Positions 9,201 to 17,037 of a stretch of DNA of 20,119 bases are shown in pieces. The stretch comes from JBBRXJ01 sp038248505. GTDB taxonomy: Bacteria; Bacteroidota; Bacteroidia; Bacteroidales; JBBRXJ01. The notes beneath the pieces are model-generated. The model had not been told where the DNA came from. It made no database searches and saw nothing but the letters and a program-made list of their open reading frames with translations. Position numbers and translations under genes: made by a program. The DNA lies in NCBI GenBank assembly GCA_038248505.1, contig JBBRXJ010000067.1:1-20119 (forward strand), given 5' to 3'. Every line of letters begins with the position of its first letter. Position 1 is the first letter of the stretch.

Positions 9201-12200
9201 CGCAATTCATTTATCCAAATTTCCCCACATTTCGCATTGCCACTTCCATTTTGATCGCGTGGATTTCTAATACCGATCATAACCGTGGTAACATCAGACA
9301 AGCTTGGATTTCCTTTTACACTGAGTTTGTTTTTACCAATAAATGTTGAATAAACAGTGTTGTAACTGATGGAGCCTGATGCATCTCCTATTAGTTTATT
9401 ACGTTCAATTTTTAGTTCAGGAAAAATGTCGAGATCAATATCCATAAAGTTTTCATCAGGCCATACTTGTCTTCTTTGCTCTTCATCTTCGTTAGAATAG
9501 TTGCCTGGAGTAGTTAATTTTAATGGTACTTCGTATTCGTAATAGTTATTGGTATAATCAGAACCAATGCGAATAAATGCTGTTAGTTCGTAATCAGCAA
9601 GTGGCAAGCAACCCGGAATTTCTTCAGCATGAATAAACATTTCTAAACGTTTGTATTCTCGCATATCAATGTTCATGTTTTTATAGGCTGCCTTTGCATC
9701 ACCATCTTCTAAATTGGTAATTTTTAAAGCTATTGCTTGTTCATTAAGTTGTCGTAATTGTGGGCTCGATGGGTCAACAACCCGGTCTACTCCAGGAGGA
9801 AGCACATAATTTACAGGATCTTTACTCGCATTTTCTTCAATATTTACAGCGGTAATATCAAATTGTGTTGCTGATGACTCCGGTATTGTAAGCGCTTCGC
9901 CTGGTTGTGCTAATGGCAGGTAGTATTTACGCCATTCTCCTCTAATTAAATCGATAGAGGCAAAACGTAAAAAGATAGAATCACTAAAGCCTGTGAGGTA
10001 CATACGCGCAAATCGGATGGAATTAAAATCTGATATATTGCCTATTTTAGCTGCTGGAGTTCGAACCGGTATTCGAAAATGATACCAGCTTATTTCTGAC
10101 TTTTCACCATTTACAAATTTCGCTACATTATTTACTTTATCGGTAATATAATTTTCGCCTACTACCATTTTGTTTTTGCGAAGATCTATTCGATATTCAT
10201 AGTACGATTCTGTTTCATTGAGTGTATTATCGCTATTAATATCTTCAACATCGGGCAAGGTTGATCCGGAGGTGCTATATGATTCTGATGTTTGTTCTGA
10301 TGCTGGTGAGTTTCCATCTAATCCATTGTAATCCTTGTATCTTCTTAAAACGTCGGCATTCTCATCATCGTATTTTGTACTTCGGTAATACATAAAATTA
10401 TCGCTTGATGGATCGTTTAGTACCGAAGTATATGCTTTGGGGTTTATAGTTCTTAAAGTATCTAAAAAATTATAAAAGTATTTTTGCTCATTGTCGTCAT
10501 CTAATCCATCTAATCCAACATCCTGATATTTTCGTGAATCAACATTATTGTCAAAAGCATTTACCATTGATTGACCTGTGGGTATTCGTCCCCAAACCGT
10601 ACTGTCAATTGATGTTGTATTATCAAATGCAGGTAGTCCGTTCTCAAACATTTTTCTCGAATCTTTTAAAATATCTTCAGATACTTCTCCTAAGTTGAAT
10701 ATTAGTTGACCACCGGCATTTGTAGATTGCTTCTCAATAAATGGATCCATCATCCAGAAATCAATAAACTCAATATTGGCTGCTTCAAAATCACTTGTGG
10801 GTATTTCGCGCATAATACCGCCCCACCTATTTTGCATTTTTGCGGCATCATTACTCAAGTTCCCATCGGCTGCAACGTCGGGACTGTAGTTATATGGACC
10901 TCGCTGATTGGGATAAAATGCAAGGTTTAATACTGAAATATTGGTTGGTACACCAGTGTATTCTTCTTTATTTTCCCAAATTTCTTTTTCATACACTTCG
11001 CGAACTAAATGACTCGATACAATATCAGGATTATCTTTTATATTGTCGGGGGTAGTATTGGTGTTATTTAAAAATAGTCGGTCAATTACATACCATGAAA
11101 ATTTAGCACGATTATAATTATATCGTAAGTTGTTATTAAAGCTTGACTCTGTAAGGCGTTTAGGTGTACTTGCAATAACCCATGTTGAGAATGATTTAAT
11201 GTCCATTGATGTTTCGCAGCCTTCAAAATCATCAATATAAGCTATCCCTTTTTTCTCAATGGCCTTGGAGTGACCTGGTATGAGATGTGCAAACTCGCCA
11301 TCAATGGTAATGCGTGATACTTCTTTTGTTTCAATTAATGGTATTTTGTCAACAAGTGTGGTTAAAAATTGAGATTTCGTTGAATAGCTTCCGTTTATAC
11401 CCCAAATGGTGTTTGATATTGGTTCGTCGCCAAAGTTAATTTTCTTTGTTAGTGGACGCTCAGTAAGATTTAAAATGGTTCCTCCCAAATTAAAATTCTC
11501 AGAGAATTTATAGTCTAAATGTGTACCTAAGAGTGTTTTGGTTTGTAAATTATAAAGTGAATTGCTTTCTAGTGAAATCTGAATAGGAGTGCCAGATTCT
11601 AAAAGCCCGGCATTTAATATTTTTACTCGCCCTAGAGTATAATCAACTATGAAATCAGTACCTTCAATAAGTAGAATACCTCCAGCAGTAACTTTTACAG
11701 ATCCCTTAGGTACATTCATTGCATTTAATGAAATGTCTGAACCTCCTGCCGATTTATAAGACCCACGTATTACAAATTTATTTTTATTAGCTATTTGCTG
11801 TGCTTTTATTTTTGTAGAATCATAGAGCTCATTAAAAACATATTTGTCAATTAATTCATCGGCATCAGGGTCGCCTTTAAATTTGTTTTTTAAATGCGTA
11901 CCAAAAGGCTGCTTAACCGGAAAGATAATTCTTCCGTTTGTTGGAAGAATGGTGATACCGGTAATAAAGTCGAAAATACCGTCAGGACCTACATCTAGAC
12001 TTGAATTTACATTGTCAAGATTCATTTCACCTAATAAAATTCGATTACTAAAAGGACCTTCGGTGAGGTAATTTATTTCGGTTCCTGTCTCATCGTCTTG
12101 GTAGAGAATATCTAATTCAAAATCCTCTTTGTCAACTTGATATGCATTTAGAGAATAAATATTTTTCATCATTAAATCCCAAGTCTTCACCTTGGGTGTT

Positions 12201-13684
12201 AAACTCGTTCCTTTAATCAATTTTAAAATAAGTGTTTTTGGAGCTGTTATTTCACTTGACAATTCGCCTACTTTATAGGTTTTTCCTTTATAAGTATAAG
12301 TAAAGGAAACAGCAAGTATTTCGTCGGTATTTAAAGCGCTATTTAAGGAAATAAAACCAAGCGCTTCATTTAAACTATATTCATTAGGAGAGAGAAGACG
12401 GGCGCTTTCTATTTTTTCATAATCGGTTCCTTTTTCAAGATCTATTCCATTTATATTGGATGGGTTTTCAAGAATGTCTGTAATATTAACAACATCACGT
12501 ATTTTACTCTGAACAATATCATATAATGAATTTCCAGTATTTTCAGGGTTTGGAGGACGAATACCAAAAGTGTCAATGCCTGGGTTTGAAATATTTCGCC
12601 CTCGGGTTTCTGCCAAGTCCATAAATCCTACAATATTTCTTGAGCTTTCAAAACTTGCATTTTTATTAGTAATCCAGACTTCAATATTGGTAATTTGAAC
12701 TCCACTTGCTATAAGTGGTATATTGCGGAGTGCATTATCGTATATGTCACTAAAAAAATGACTAAGAAAAAAATGTTTGTTGGCATCGTAATCATCAATT
12801 TCAACTTCAAATTCTTTTCTCTCAGCACCTCCTTCAATTTCAATTGTTTTTGTTTTTCCTTTTTGTTGAGACAATACGGTAGTTACAGTCATCTTCCCAA
12901 ATTTTAATTCGGTTTTTAATCCAAAAAGATTCTGACTACCTGTAATTAGCGAACCACTCAAAGGCAATGAAACATTTCCTGCTTCAATTTTTTGCACAAT
13001 CTCATCTTCTTCGCCGCTATAACCTAAATTTGTTTTATTCTCAAAGTCAAAGGTTGCTTCGGTATCGTAGGTTATTCCTAGTTTGACTTTATCTCCAATG
13101 GTTCCAGTAACATTCATTTGAATGTTTTCTTGAAAGTCAAAAGTAGTAGTGCTTCGCAAACGTTCTTGCAATGCGGGGTTATCAATTCTTGATGTATTAA
13201 TACTGAATATCAGTTCGGCAGATCCTTGGGGTTTTATGTCAACAACATTGCTTCCAAATATTTTATTAAAGGCTTTACTTTTTATATTAATATTTCGAAA
13301 AAACGAACTACTTCCAGTTGATTCCCCTTTAGCTTGTGTTTTCCAAAACTGATGTAAGGATTGCTTGAATTTTAGATCGTTATATTCATTAATACTTACT
13401 TCACGAGCAGGTCTATAATCCATATCACCTACTTTATCTGTTATAATATAGCTATTACTAACGGGGTCATACTTTACATCCGATTTAATATTTGATGGGT
13501 TTCTTAGGGTTATACCAGTATCGTTAGCTGGTAATTTGTAAGGATAAGCTGATTCATCCTTAAAGGGATAAGGTAAGGAATTGGAATCATTTTGCCCGTA
13601 TGCATCTGTTGTTATAGCTAACAAGATAAATAAAGCGGAGATGCTAAATAGTGGAATGATATGTCTTAATGACGATACTTTCAA
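6293..13684 (-). CDS. sprA: T9SS outer-membrane translocon SprA (Sov)
   Basis: SprA forms the very large single-chain outer-membrane barrel through which the type IX system exports proteins with a C-terminal sorting domain; it is needed for gliding in Flavobacterium. The 2463 residues fit the family (roughly 2400-2500). A signal peptide spans residues 1 to about 30 (IIPLFSISALFILLAITT, ending YGQND). The conserved N-terminus follows (RNPSNIKSDVKYDP and VGDMDYRPAREVS), then DIKPQGSAELIFSINTSR. The chain ends in IGFSLRFTLAQ, a barrel-closing strand. Residues about 1890-1990 are a lysine-rich stretch plus a small beta-rich segment. The start is TTG: the ruvA stop lies in frame seven codons upstream, no ATG occurs between, and TTG keeps the signal peptide. 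It begins 18 bases after ruvA, so the two are probably one transcript. PorV and the plug protein, its usual partners, are encoded elsewhere. Confidence 0.96.
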   Translation of the reverse strand: MKVSSLRHIIPLFSISALFILLAITTDAYGQNDSNSLPYPFKDESAYPYKLPANDTGITLRNPSNIKSDVKYDPVSNSYIITDKVGDMDYRPAREVSINEYNDLKFKQSLHQFWKTQAKGESTGSSSFFRNINIKSKAFNKIFGSNVVDIKPQGSAELIFSINTSRIDNPALQERLRSTTTFDFQENIQMNVTGTIGDKVKLGITYDTEATFDFENKTNLGYSGEEDEIVQKIEAGNVSLPLSGSLITGSQNLFGLKTELKFGKMTVTTVLSQQKGKTKTIEIEGGAERKEFEVEIDDYDANKHFFLSHFFSDIYDNALRNIPLIASGVQITNIEVWITNKNASFESSRNIVGFMDLAETRGRNISNPGIDTFGIRPPNPENTGNSLYDIVQSKIRDVVNITDILENPSNINGIDLEKGTDYEKIESARLLSPNEYSLNEALGFISLNSALNTDEILAVSFTYTYKGKTYKVGELSSEITAPKTLILKLIKGTSLTPKVKTWDLMMKNIYSLNAYQVDKEDFELDILYQDDETGTEINYLTEGPFSNRILLGEMNLDNVNSSLDVGPDGIFDFITGITILPTNGRIIFPVKQPFGTHLKNKFKGDPDADELIDKYVFNELYDSTKIKAQQIANKNKFVIRGSYKSAGGSDISLNAMNVPKGSVKVTAGGILLIEGTDFIVDYTLGRVKILNAGLLESGTPIQISLESNSLYNLQTKTLLGTHLDYKFSENFNLGGTILNLTERPLTKKINFGDEPISNTIWGINGSYSTKSQFLTTLVDKIPLIETKEVSRITIDGEFAHLIPGHSKAIEKKGIAYIDDFEGCETSMDIKSFSTWVIASTPKRLTESSFNNNLRYNYNRAKFSWYVIDRLFLNNTNTTPDNIKDNPDIVSSHLVREVYEKEIWENKEEYTGVPTNISVLNLAFYPNQRGPYNYSPDVAADGNLSNDAAKMQNRWGGIMREIPTSDFEAANIEFIDFWMMDPFIEKQSTNAGGQLIFNLGEVSEDILKDSRKMFENGLPAFDNTTSIDSTVWGRIPTGQSMVNAFDNNVDSRKYQDVGLDGLDDDNEQKYFYNFLDTLRTINPKAYTSVLNDPSSDNFMYYRSTKYDDENADVLRRYKDYNGLDGNSPASEQTSESYSTSGSTLPDVEDINSDNTLNETESYYEYRIDLRKNKMVVGENYITDKVNNVAKFVNGEKSEISWYHFRIPVRTPAAKIGNISDFNSIRFARMYLTGFSDSIFLRFASIDLIRGEWRKYYLPLAQPGEALTIPESSATQFDITAVNIEENASKDPVNYVLPPGVDRVVDPSSPQLRQLNEQAIALKITNLEDGDAKAAYKNMNIDMREYKRLEMFIHAEEIPGCLPLADYELTAFIRIGSDYTNNYYEYEVPLKLTTPGNYSNEDEEQRRQVWPDENFMDIDLDIFPELKIERNKLIGDASGSISYNTVYSTFIGKNKLSVKGNPSLSDVTTVMIGIRNPRDQNGSGNAKCGEIWINELRMSNFREKGGWAANARITTQLADFANVSLAGSTSKPGFGSIEKKTNERSKEEINQYDLSSNVHLDKFFPEKAGVRIPMYIGYSKMLVNPQYSPLDQDILFKEELKSIEDKTVRDSVRKISREEQTRKSLNFTNVGLSKTGKGAPQVYDPSNISLDYSYSELNRSDIKTEYDLEKEYRGGLTYNYQTRPKSVEPFKNVFKKPYLQILRDFNFNYVPSMIGFRTSMDRRYNERKLRSLNDPRLIIPSTVDKDFLWQREYQLKFDLTRTLRVDFSAMANAKIDELPGKMTKDSTLLNTYYDSNSYEVQKAEIMKNIRSFGRPIQYSHKLDVNYTIPINKIPILNWTSLNVGYNSTYSWDAAPLLGNNEAGNKIDIGNTIANTNNIQINGNLSMRNLYNKVKYLKKVNQKFSGKKKPTGKGKKETHEIKEVNMIAKKAKKLKHPINNKEVKVWVTTASGTEVEGKLSVLSKRKIAFTPKKDITGAKVKIEGEAIPKANIIQSIVDQTARFIMSVQTISGSYSKDQSTVLPGFTQDARVLGMSGASSGSSPGIPFVFGYQDQTTDFLQQFEDRQWLTRSEYLDRPVDFSYGERMNMRATVEPIDGLRIELTTMWSQGQSKSIDWYPIYNDTSANYIPPSQRSVNLSGNYTISIISLRTAFEKVSTDDGYSSPSFERFKKFRLLIAERLAAQDANYTNKLEASEGITPADYPIGYGPGSQQVLIPAFLAAYTNRDPNKSSLNPMPNFLSMLPNWQARYSKLTQIPLLKKYFKTINLNHAYSSIYSVGNYISNQDFNDIDNDIERNLEGDIIALYDIDNISISEQFRPLIGVDMTLSNNITARFEIKKSRNLSLSMASNMINEVSNDDIIIGSGYRFDKLELKIGEKVQQGDLTLNADLSKRNNKTILRDLSETNPDQPSSGKKIWSIKVSADYQLSSSFSVRVFYDRIVNKPLISRTFPTKNTNIGFSLRFTLAQ

Positions 13685-13702
13685 AAGCTGATTAATATTA
13701 GT

Positions 13703-14305
13703 TTATAAACGTCTTAAACATTCTTTGACAAGTTCTTCAACGCTGAGGCTCTTTTTCTCAACAAGAAGTTTGTCAATCATTTTCTCAGCAGCCATTTTAT
13801 TGAATCCCAAAGTAGTGAGGGCGGAGAGTGCTTCTGTTTTAAGGTTGCCCTTGCTTGCAAATAATTCATCTATTCCGGCTAGTTCATTGCTAAATTTGTC
13901 TTTTAAATCAATAACAACACGTTGAGCGGTCTTTAGCCCAATTCCCTTTACGCTTTTTAAAGCATTTACATTGCCCGTACTTATGGCTTCTTCAATTTCC
14001 TGAGTATTCATGGATGACAATATCATTCGTGCGGTATTACCGCCAATGCCCGAAACAGAGATAAGCAGCCTAAATATATCTCGCTCACGACGGTCAAAAA
14101 AACCAAACAGAACATGAGCGTCTTCTCTAATGGCTTGATGAACAAATACTTTGCATTTTTTTTTAATTTCTAATGCATCCTTATGTTCTGTTATTCTGCT
14201 ATAGGTATTTAGTGAGATATTAATGAAAAAACCCACACCACCTGCTTCAAGAACAAGGTAGGATGGATTTATTTCAGATATTTCGCCCCGAATATATTCG
14301 TACAT
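13703..14305 (-). CDS. ruvA: Holliday junction branch migration protein RuvA
   Basis: RuvA binds four-way DNA junctions as a tetramer and loads the RuvB motor for branch migration in recombination and repair. The 200-residue length is normal. Residues 1-64 form the OB-fold domain I (MYEYIRGEI start, HQAIREDAHVLFGF at 56-69). Domain II carries two helix-hairpin-helix motifs, VSGIGGNTA (84-92) and VKGIGLKTAQRV (119-130). The C-terminal domain III, which contacts RuvB, spans about 153-200 and has ALTTLGFNKMAAEK. Acidic residues around position 61 fit the usual acidic pin region. sprA follows after 18 bases; malic enzyme lies 99 bases upstream. ruvB and ruvC are not in the window. Confidence 0.97.
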   Translation of the reverse strand: MYEYIRGEISEINPSYLVLEAGGVGFFINISLNTYSRITEHKDALEIKKKCKVFVHQAIREDAHVLFGFFDRRERDIFRLLISVSGIGGNTARMILSSMNTQEIEEAISTGNVNALKSVKGIGLKTAQRVVIDLKDKFSNELAGIDELFASKGNLKTEALSALTTLGFNKMAAEKMIDKLLVEKKSLSVEELVKECLRRL

Positions 14306-14404
14306 ATTTTTGTTTTATCTGTCCTAAAAACGCTTTTGTAACGCTTTCCGATTTTCAAATTATTTTTCTATTTAAACGGAGGAGTGACTAGTTTAGTATT
14401 ATCA

Positions 14405-15694
14405 TCACTTCTTTTCAGTTTTTATTCTGCTTTTTAATTGTTCTTCGTATGCATTCCAGTCTGTAATTGGTTTCCGAGCAACGCCTGTTTCAACAGCAGC
14501 TTTTGCAACGGCCATTGAAACTATAGATATGAGTCTAGGATCGAGTGGCTTAGGGATAATGTAGGTTCGGCCAAATGCTAGATCATTATTGTTATATGCT
14601 TTTTTTACTACTTCTGGAACGGGCTCTTTTGCTAATTTTGCTAAAGCATAGGTTGCCGCAATTTTCATTTCTTCATTTATTTCACTGGCTCGTACATCAA
14701 GCGCACCGCGGAATATATATGGAAAGCCGAGAACGTTGTTAATTTGATTTGCATAATCGGAACGCCCTGTAGCGAAAATTAAATCTTTTCGGGCATTCAT
14801 TGCTTTTTCGTAGGATATCTCAGGATCTGGATTGGCCATTGCAAATACGATAGGGTTTGGTGCCATTGAACAAAGCATTTCTTCGCTCATAATGTTTGCT
14901 ACTGATAATCCAAGAAAAACATCTGCTCCATTTACGGCTTCTGCAAGGCTTGTTAAATCGGTCTCTACAGCAAAAGGCTGTTTCATCTTATTTAAATCAG
15001 TTCTTTTTTTACTTAGCACTCCCTTACTGTCAACCATCATTAAATTCTCAGGTTTAATGCCAATTTTAAGTGCCAATTTACTGCATGATATAGCCGATGC
15101 TCCTGCTCCATTTACGACCATTCGAACGTCACCAATTTTTTTGCCAACCAACTCTAAGGCATTAAGTAAGCCAGCGCTTGATATAATGGCTGTGCCATGC
15201 TGATCATCATGAAAAACAGGAATGTCGAGTTCCTGTTTAAGACGTGCTTCAACTTCAAAACATTCGGGTGCCTTAATATCTTCCAAATTAATACCTCCAA
15301 ATGTGGGAGCAATGGCTTTTATTACTTGAATGAGTTTTTCGGTGTCTTTTTCATCTACCTCAATATCAAATACATCAACATCGGCGAATACTTTAAATAG
15401 TAGTCCTTTGCCCTCCATTACCGGTTTTCCTGCTAATGCTCCTATATCGCCTAAGCCTAATACTGCAGTGCCATTTGATATTACTGCTACCAAATTGCCT
15501 TTTATGGTGTATTTATATGCATCTTCTTGATTTGCTTGTATTGCCAAGCATGGATAAGCTACTCCAGGTGAGTAGGCAAGAGTTAAATCCTTTTGCGTTT
15601 GATAAGCTTTGGTGGGTATTACTTCCAGTTTACCCGGACGTCCTTCTTCGTGATAACGAAAGGCTTCATCCTTTAAATTCATATTGCTTGCCAT
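14405..15694 (-). CDS. NAD(P)-dependent malic enzyme, short form without PTA domain
   Basis: Malic enzyme decarboxylates malate to pyruvate and reduces NAD(P) in the cytoplasm, supplying pyruvate and reducing power. The 429 residues cover one complete catalytic unit. The catalytic tyrosine is Y41 in AYSPGVAYPC and the lysine is K96 in MEGKGLLFK. Metal ligands lie at E138-D139 (NLEDIKAP) and D163-D164 (HDDQHGTA). The nucleotide-binding Rossmann motif is GAGASA (196-201), and ANPDPE (about 287-292) is also conserved. The sequence resembles MaeB-type enzymes, but the phosphotransacetylase-like C-terminal domain of the roughly 760-residue hybrids is absent. The chain stops soon after ITDWNAYEEQLKSR, which I recall as the junction to that domain. 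Cofactor preference cannot be read reliably. It has its own -7 box and is preceded by a hairpin ending pdxA. Confidence 0.93.
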   Translation of the reverse strand: MASNMNLKDEAFRYHEEGRPGKLEVIPTKAYQTQKDLTLAYSPGVAYPCLAIQANQEDAYKYTIKGNLVAVISNGTAVLGLGDIGALAGKPVMEGKGLLFKVFADVDVFDIEVDEKDTEKLIQVIKAIAPTFGGINLEDIKAPECFEVEARLKQELDIPVFHDDQHGTAIISSAGLLNALELVGKKIGDVRMVVNGAGASAISCSKLALKIGIKPENLMMVDSKGVLSKKRTDLNKMKQPFAVETDLTSLAEAVNGADVFLGLSVANIMSEEMLCSMAPNPIVFAMANPDPEISYEKAMNARKDLIFATGRSDYANQINNVLGFPYIFRGALDVRASEINEEMKIAATYALAKLAKEPVPEVVKKAYNNNDLAFGRTYIIPKPLDPRLISIVSMAVAKAAVETGVARKPITDWNAYEEQLKSRIKTEKK

Positions 15695-15713
15695 ATTTTT
15701 GTTTTTTGAACGA

Positions 15714-15721
15714 CAAATTTA
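15714..15721 (-). promoter_or_regulatory. Bacteroidota -7 box ahead of malic enzyme
   Basis: The minus strand reads TAAATTTG, an exact match to TAnnTTTG, ending 19 bases before the ATG at 15694. No -33 TTTG is evident at normal spacing. It lies after the hairpin that follows pdxA, consistent with a new transcript starting here. Confidence 0.5.
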
Positions 15722-15825
15722 GCAAAATAATCTTTTAATTTCCTTCAATTTAAAAGGAATGCTGAGTATAAGTGCATGATTCTTTAGCACAATTAGAATT
15801 TAAAAAGTAAAAAGTATTTTTTGAA

Positions 15826-15867
15826 TACAAATAAAGTTTGAATGCCAACATTCAAGCTTTATTTGTA
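15826..15867 (-). terminator. Long hairpin directly after the pdxA stop
   Basis: Two 19-base arms (15826-15844 and 15849-15867) are complementary at 18 positions around the four-base loop CCAA. The stem begins two bases after the pdxA TAA. It is AT-rich, with T-rich sequence further downstream on the minus strand but no immediate T-run, so it is probably the pdxA terminator or a 3'-end stabiliser. Confidence 0.65.
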
Positions 15868-15868
15868 C

Positions 15869-16963
15869 TTAACGATATCTTTGACCCATGTCAGCTGGAT
15901 TATCAGCACCATTGTGAAAACTTGACAGGTCAACATTTTTGAGAGGTTCTTTAGTAAATTCTTTATGATTGAGTCGATTTTTATACACATCAATTGCTAA
16001 ATACAATGCATGCCTAAATGAGTCAGGATTTGCAGTATTTGTACCTGCAATATCATAAGCCGTGCCATGTGCAGGGGAGGTTCGAATAAAATTCATTCCT
16101 GCAGTGAAATTAACGCCACTATCCATATCGAGTGCTTTAAATGGTGTTAATCCCTGATCGTGGTACATAGCAAGTATTCCATCAAATTTTTTGTATCCCT
16201 CTGAACTAAAAAAACCATCAGCTGCAAAGGGACCCATTGCTAAAATACCTTCAGCATTCGCTTTTTCAAGTGCTGGAATAATTATGTTTTGCTCTTCGTT
16301 ACCAATGACTCCATGGTCGCCTGAATGTGGATTTAATCCAAAGACTGCTATTTTAGGCTTACGTATGCCAAAATCACGTTGTAGTGATATGTTTAATATT
16401 TTAAGTTTTTTCAAAAGAGTCTCTACCGTAATTGTTTCTGAAACCTTTGAAATTGGCACATGGCCAGCAACTACACCAATACGCATTAAATCATTAACCA
16501 TGAGCATGAGTACTTCATTAGCTCCTAGTACATTTTTTAAATATTCTGTATGGCCAGGATAATTGAATTTCTCTGATTGGATATTTTGTTTGTTAATTGG
16601 AGCAGTTATTAAAGCATCAATTTTATTGTTTTTTAAATCATCTACGGCTTTTTCGAGCGCTATTACAGCACATTCACCAGCATGTGCACTTGATTTGCCA
16701 AGCTCAACGTGTATATCTTCGCCTAAGCAATTAATGATATTTGGTTTTCGAACTAAACATTCCTCAACGTTACGTGCTCTGTTTATGTTATATTCAGGCA
16801 GATTTAATGCTTTACGATGATACGCCACCACTTTTGGAGAACCATAAATTATAGGTGTGCATAACTCACTAATGCGAGTATCTGCAAGTGTTTTAAGAAT
16901 TACTTCGTAACCAATGCCGTTAATGTCACCGTGTGATATACCTATTTTTATGCTGTCGCTCAT
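15869..16963 (-). CDS. pdxA: 4-hydroxythreonine-4-phosphate dehydrogenase
   Basis: PdxA oxidises 4-phosphohydroxy-L-threonine, and the product condenses with deoxyxylulose phosphate (via PdxJ) to form pyridoxine 5'-phosphate. The gene therefore indicates the DXP-dependent vitamin B6 pathway. The 364 residues include the start GISHGDINGIGYE (8-20), ITAPINKQ (119-126), substrate-side H138 in PGHTEYL, and the three metal-ligand histidines H168 (GHVP), H213 (NPHSG) and H268 (YHDQGLTPFK). The C-terminal VNFTAGMNFIRTSPAHGTAYDIAG region is conserved. The chain runs about 30 residues past the usual end, with an uninformative polar tail. It has an exact -7 box, lies 74 bases after the aminopeptidase gene, and is followed at once by a strong hairpin. 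pdxJ is not in the window. Confidence 0.96.
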   Translation of the reverse strand: MSDSIKIGISHGDINGIGYEVILKTLADTRISELCTPIIYGSPKVVAYHRKALNLPEYNINRARNVEECLVRKPNIINCLGEDIHVELGKSSAHAGECAVIALEKAVDDLKNNKIDALITAPINKQNIQSEKFNYPGHTEYLKNVLGANEVLMLMVNDLMRIGVVAGHVPISKVSETITVETLLKKLKILNISLQRDFGIRKPKIAVFGLNPHSGDHGVIGNEEQNIIIPALEKANAEGILAMGPFAADGFFSSEGYKKFDGILAMYHDQGLTPFKALDMDSGVNFTAGMNFIRTSPAHGTAYDIAGTNTANPDSFRHALYLAIDVYKNRLNHKEFTKEPLKNVDLSSFHNGADNPADMGQRYR

Positions 16964-16983
16964 TTTTTTTGGATTTTGTGGTT

Positions 16984-16991
16984 CAAATGTA
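16984..16991 (-). promoter_or_regulatory. Bacteroidota -7 box ahead of pdxA
   Basis: The minus strand reads TACATTTG, an exact TAnnTTTG match, ending 20 bases before the pdxA ATG at 16963. The spacing to the start is almost the same as for the malic enzyme gene, which supports both calls. Confidence 0.5.
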
Positions 16992-17037
16992 CTAAAATAT
17001 GATAAAAAACGACATCAAAATTTCAAAAAAAATGTTA

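Noticed and set aside
6293..13684. Several open frames of 60-94 codons on the plus strand opposite sprA
   Set aside because: They are antisense shadows of a strongly conserved coding frame, with no family resemblance and no promoter boxes.
14832..15203. A 123-codon plus-strand frame opposite the malic enzyme gene
   Set aside because: It is complementary to the conserved catalytic region of malic enzyme and resembles no known protein.
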